A stretch of 6,387 bases of DNA from Chloroflexota bacterium (GTDB lineage Bacteria > Chloroflexota > Dehalococcoidia > DSTF01 > JACRBR01): positions 1-6,387 of the forward strand of contig JAKAMA010000148.1 in the NCBI GenBank assembly GCA_021813085.1, read 5' to 3'. Positions 4,695-6,387 of the stretch are shown piece after piece. Made by a program: the position numbers and the translations under genes. Numbering within the stretch: the stretch's first letter is position 1; each line of letters begins with the position of its first letter. The notes beneath the pieces are model-generated. The model did not search any database, was not told the origin of the DNA, and was given only the letters and a program-made list of their open reading frames with translations.

Positions 4695-5871
4695 CGCCCT
4701 CGGCCACTTCGGGCCCTACGGCGGGCGGTACGTGCCCGAGACGCTGATGGTCGCGCTCGATGAGCTGACCGCCGCCTTCCACCAGGCGCGCGACGACGAG
4801 ACCTTCCGCCTCGAGCTGGACCACCTGCTCCGCACCTACGTCGGCCGCCCGACCGCGCTCTACTTCGCCGAGCGCCTGACCGGGCGCCTCGGCGGCGCGC
4901 GCATCTACATCAAGCGCGAGGACCTCGCGCACACGGGCGCGCACAAGATCAACAACGCCATCGCGCAGGGGCTGCTGGCGAAGCGCATGGGCAAGCACAA
5001 GGTCTTCGCCGAGACCGGCGCCGGCCAGCACGGTGTCGCCACCGCCACCGTCTGCGCGATGCTCGGCATGGAGTGCACCGTGTTCATGGGGGCCGAAGAC
5101 GTGCGCCGCCAGTCGCTCAACGTCTTCCGCATGAAGCTGCTCGGCGCCCGCGTCGAGGTCGTCGAGAGCGGCTCGCGCACCCTGAAGGACGCGATGAACG
5201 AGGCGATCCGCGGCTGGGTCACGCACGTGCGCGATACCTACTACCTGATCGGCAGCGCCGCCGGCCCGCACCCCTACCCGGAGCTGGTGCGCGAGTTCCA
5301 GTCCGTTATCGGCCGCGAGGCGCGGGCGCAGATCCTCGAAGCGGAGGGCCGCCTGCCGGACTACCTCGTCGCCTGCGTCGGCGGTGGCAGCAACGCCATC
5401 GGCCTCTTCCATCCGTTCGTCGAGGACGCGGGCGTGAAGTTCATCGGCGTCGAGGCCGCAGGCGAGGGCCTCTCCACCGAGCGCCACGCCGCGACGCTGT
5501 CGAAGGGCCGCCCCGGCGTCCTGCACGGCTCGAAGTCATACCTCCTGCAGGACGAGTGGGGACAGGTGAAGGAGGCGCACAGCATCTCCGCCGGCCTCGA
5601 CTACCCCGGCGTCGGCCCCGAGCACAGCTTCTACAAGGACAGCGGCCGCGCCGAGTACGTCGCGATCACCGACCAGGAAGCGCTCACCGGCTTCAAGCTG
5701 CTCAGCGAGACCGAGGGCATCATCCCCGCGCTCGAGCCCTCGCACGCCATCGCCTACGTCGCGCAGTTCGCGCCGGCGCTGCCGAAGGACGCCCTGCTCG
5801 TCCTCGGCCTCTCCGGCCGCGGCGACAAGGACATTAACACCGTCATCGAGGCGCTCGGCGCCGGCGGATAG
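4672..5871 (+). CDS. trpB: Tryptophan synthase beta chain
   Basis: TrpB condenses indole with serine to give tryptophan, using pyridoxal phosphate; it normally works as an alpha2-beta2 complex with TrpA. The 399-residue protein is a standard TrpB1. It has [12 protein letters not shown] (14-25), [15 protein letters not shown] with the PLP Schiff-base Lys92, AETGAGQHG with the catalytic Glu114, the PLP-phosphate loop GGGSN (237-241), GVGPEHS (313-319), a DSGRAEYV segment and LSGRGDKD (380-387, Ser381). All key residues are kept. AAGGGA at 4657-4662 lies 9 nt before the ATG, so it can initiate alone, although the transposase frame overlaps its first 23 nt. No trpA follows: 174 nt later a convergent gene ends. 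TrpA-contact surfaces were not assessed. Confidence 0.97.
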   Translation: MTTTPLPDALGHFGPYGGRYVPETLMVALDELTAAFHQARDDETFRLELDHLLRTYVGRPTALYFAERLTGRLGGARIYIKREDLAHTGAHKINNAIAQGLLAKRMGKHKVFAETGAGQHGVATATVCAMLGMECTVFMGAEDVRRQSLNVFRMKLLGARVEVVESGSRTLKDAMNEAIRGWVTHVRDTYYLIGSAAGPHPYPELVREFQSVIGREARAQILEAEGRLPDYLVACVGGGSNAIGLFHPFVEDAGVKFIGVEAAGEGLSTERHAATLSKGRPGVLHGSKSYLLQDEWGQVKEAHSISAGLDYPGVGPEHSFYKDSGRAEYVAITDQEALTGFKLLSETEGIIPALEPSHAIAYVAQFAPALPKDALLVLGLSGRGDKDINTVIEALGAGG

Positions 5872-5930
5872 CAGTTCCACATCGACGGGCGGTGCCATCC
5901 CCGCGGATGAACATCACCCGTCCACTCGTA

Positions 5931-5954
5931 GCGCGGGCCTTTCAAAGCCCGCGC
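5931..5954. repeat. GC-rich palindrome downstream of trpB
   Basis: GCGCGGGC (5931-5938) pairs with GCCCGCGC (5947-5954). Inside, TTT pairs with AAA around a single C, with one bulged C. No U-tract follows, so it is a poor intrinsic terminator. Its design (GC arms around a C-TTTC-AAAG core) recalls the CTTCAG-centred palindromes near trpF, which suggests another REP-like family, but the arms differ. The rest of 5872-5986 shows no gene. Confidence 0.55.
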
Positions 5955-5985
5955 GAGTCCCGGGCGCCTGACCAGGGGGACAACA

Positions 5986-6022
5986 ACAGGGGGCGCACCC
6001 GTGCGTCGGGTGCGCCCCCTGT
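5986..6022. terminator. Strong hairpin between convergent trpB and tatA
   Basis: A 14-bp perfect stem, CAGGGGGCGCACCC (5987-6000) with its complement (6008-6021), surrounds the 7-nt loop GTGCGTC; A5986-T6022 adds a fifteenth pair. On the - strand the stem is followed by TTGTTGTCC, a weak U-rich tract, so it best terminates the tatA-like transcript. On the + strand TCCGTTGCG follows, less convincing, but a hairpin of this strength between converging genes probably serves both. Confidence 0.7.
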
Positions 6023-6045
6023 CCGTTGCGATGGATGCGCGGCGC

Positions 6046-6363
6046 TTACTGCGTGGTCGCCGCCGCTACCGGCTTGCCGCAGTTGCTGCAGAACTTCTGC
6101 CCGTCCGCGACGCCCGCGCCGCACTCGATGCAGTGCCGCGCAACGCCGTTCGCGGCCGGCGCCGCCTGCGTGTCCTGGCCGGCGGGCGGCAGCGCCGATG
6201 CCTGTGTCTGCCCCGGCTGGTCCTCGTCGTCCCGCGTCGCCTTGCGGAACTCCTTGATGCTGCGCCCGAGCGAGCCGCCGATGTCCGCGGCCTTGCCCGG
6301 ACCGAACAGCAGCAGCACGATCACCGCGATGATGAGTAGTTCAGGTACGCCCAGATCTGGCAT
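6046..6363 (-). CDS. tatA: TatA-family translocase subunit with C-terminal zinc ribbon
   Basis: This 105-residue protein begins with the TatA/TatE fold: a short periplasmic N-terminus with Glu8, one membrane helix (LLIIAVIVLLLF, 9-20), the hinge GPGK (21-24) and an amphipathic helix (AADIGGSLGRSIKEFRKATRD, 25-45). Such proteins oligomerise in the membrane to form the pore for folded proteins with twin-arginine signals. After a Gln/Pro/Ala linker (about 50-75) comes a four-cysteine knuckle, C78-x2-C81 and C92-x2-C95, a zinc ribbon absent from ordinary TatA. GGGAG (complement of 6374-6378) lies 10 nt before the ATG. TatA versus TatB is not settled, since Glu8 is typical of E. coli TatB, but the FGPGK hinge and short length favour TatA. 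It converges on the trp operon. Confidence 0.88.
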   Translation of the reverse strand: MPDLGVPELLIIAVIVLLLFGPGKAADIGGSLGRSIKEFRKATRDDEDQPGQTQASALPPAGQDTQAAPAANGVARHCIECGAGVADGQKFCSNCGKPVAAATTQ

Positions 6364-6387
6364 GGCCTTCGATCTCCCGTCCAGCCT

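Noticed and set aside
4504..5526. A long - strand open frame opposite trpB
   Set aside because: trpB is unmistakable in the + strand; the antisense product is low-complexity and has no family signature.

Overview
The window is a stretch of a high-GC bacterial genome holding most of a tryptophan biosynthesis operon on the + strand: the 3' end of trpG, then trpD, trpC, trpF and trpB. It ends in a convergent tatA-like gene on the - strand. Gene order (G-D-C-F-B), the long extra loops in TrpC and TrpF, and a TatA protein carrying a C-terminal zinc ribbon make me favour a Chloroflexota lineage (Dehalococcoidia-like). That placement rests on recalled family patterns and is an inference.

What stands out is that three gene junctions of the operon are occupied by non-tryptophan cargo, each fitted in with overlapping stop and start codons. 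(1) Between trpG and trpD (about 229-750) sits a ribbon-helix-helix antitoxin / RelE-ParE-type toxin pair. Its probable operator is four back-to-back 8-bp palindromic units (229-260) that begin inside the trpG stop codon, and the toxin's last codons overlap the trpD start. (2) Between trpC and trpF (2621-3229) lies a small P-loop kinase-like gene, joined to trpC by TGATG and to trpF by ATGA. Its 3' end is built from a dispersed-repeat-like hairpin sequence. (3) Between trpF and trpB (about 3948-4694) lies a Y1/HUH transposase of the REP-associated type (RAYT-like). It has two direct copies of a 22-bp palindrome upstream and one inverted copy downstream, so a 29-bp perfect inverted repeat (4001-4029 and 4597-4625) brackets it. 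The reading frame opens on the trpF stop codon and runs 23 nt into trpB.

The trp enzymes look full length. TrpD, TrpF and TrpB keep their visible catalytic signatures. TrpC has leucine where the family has a near-invariant active-site glutamate (A-L-S-G-I instead of x-E-S-G-I). No trpA follows trpB; instead there is a 174-bp intergenic region with an unrelated palindrome and a strong 15-bp hairpin, probably the shared terminator between the convergent trp operon and tatA.

Together TrpG (with TrpE outside the window), TrpD, TrpF, TrpC and TrpB convert chorismate to tryptophan; TrpA would have to be encoded elsewhere. Because most junctions overlap or are very short, translation of the downstream trp genes is probably coupled to translation of the inserted cargo.
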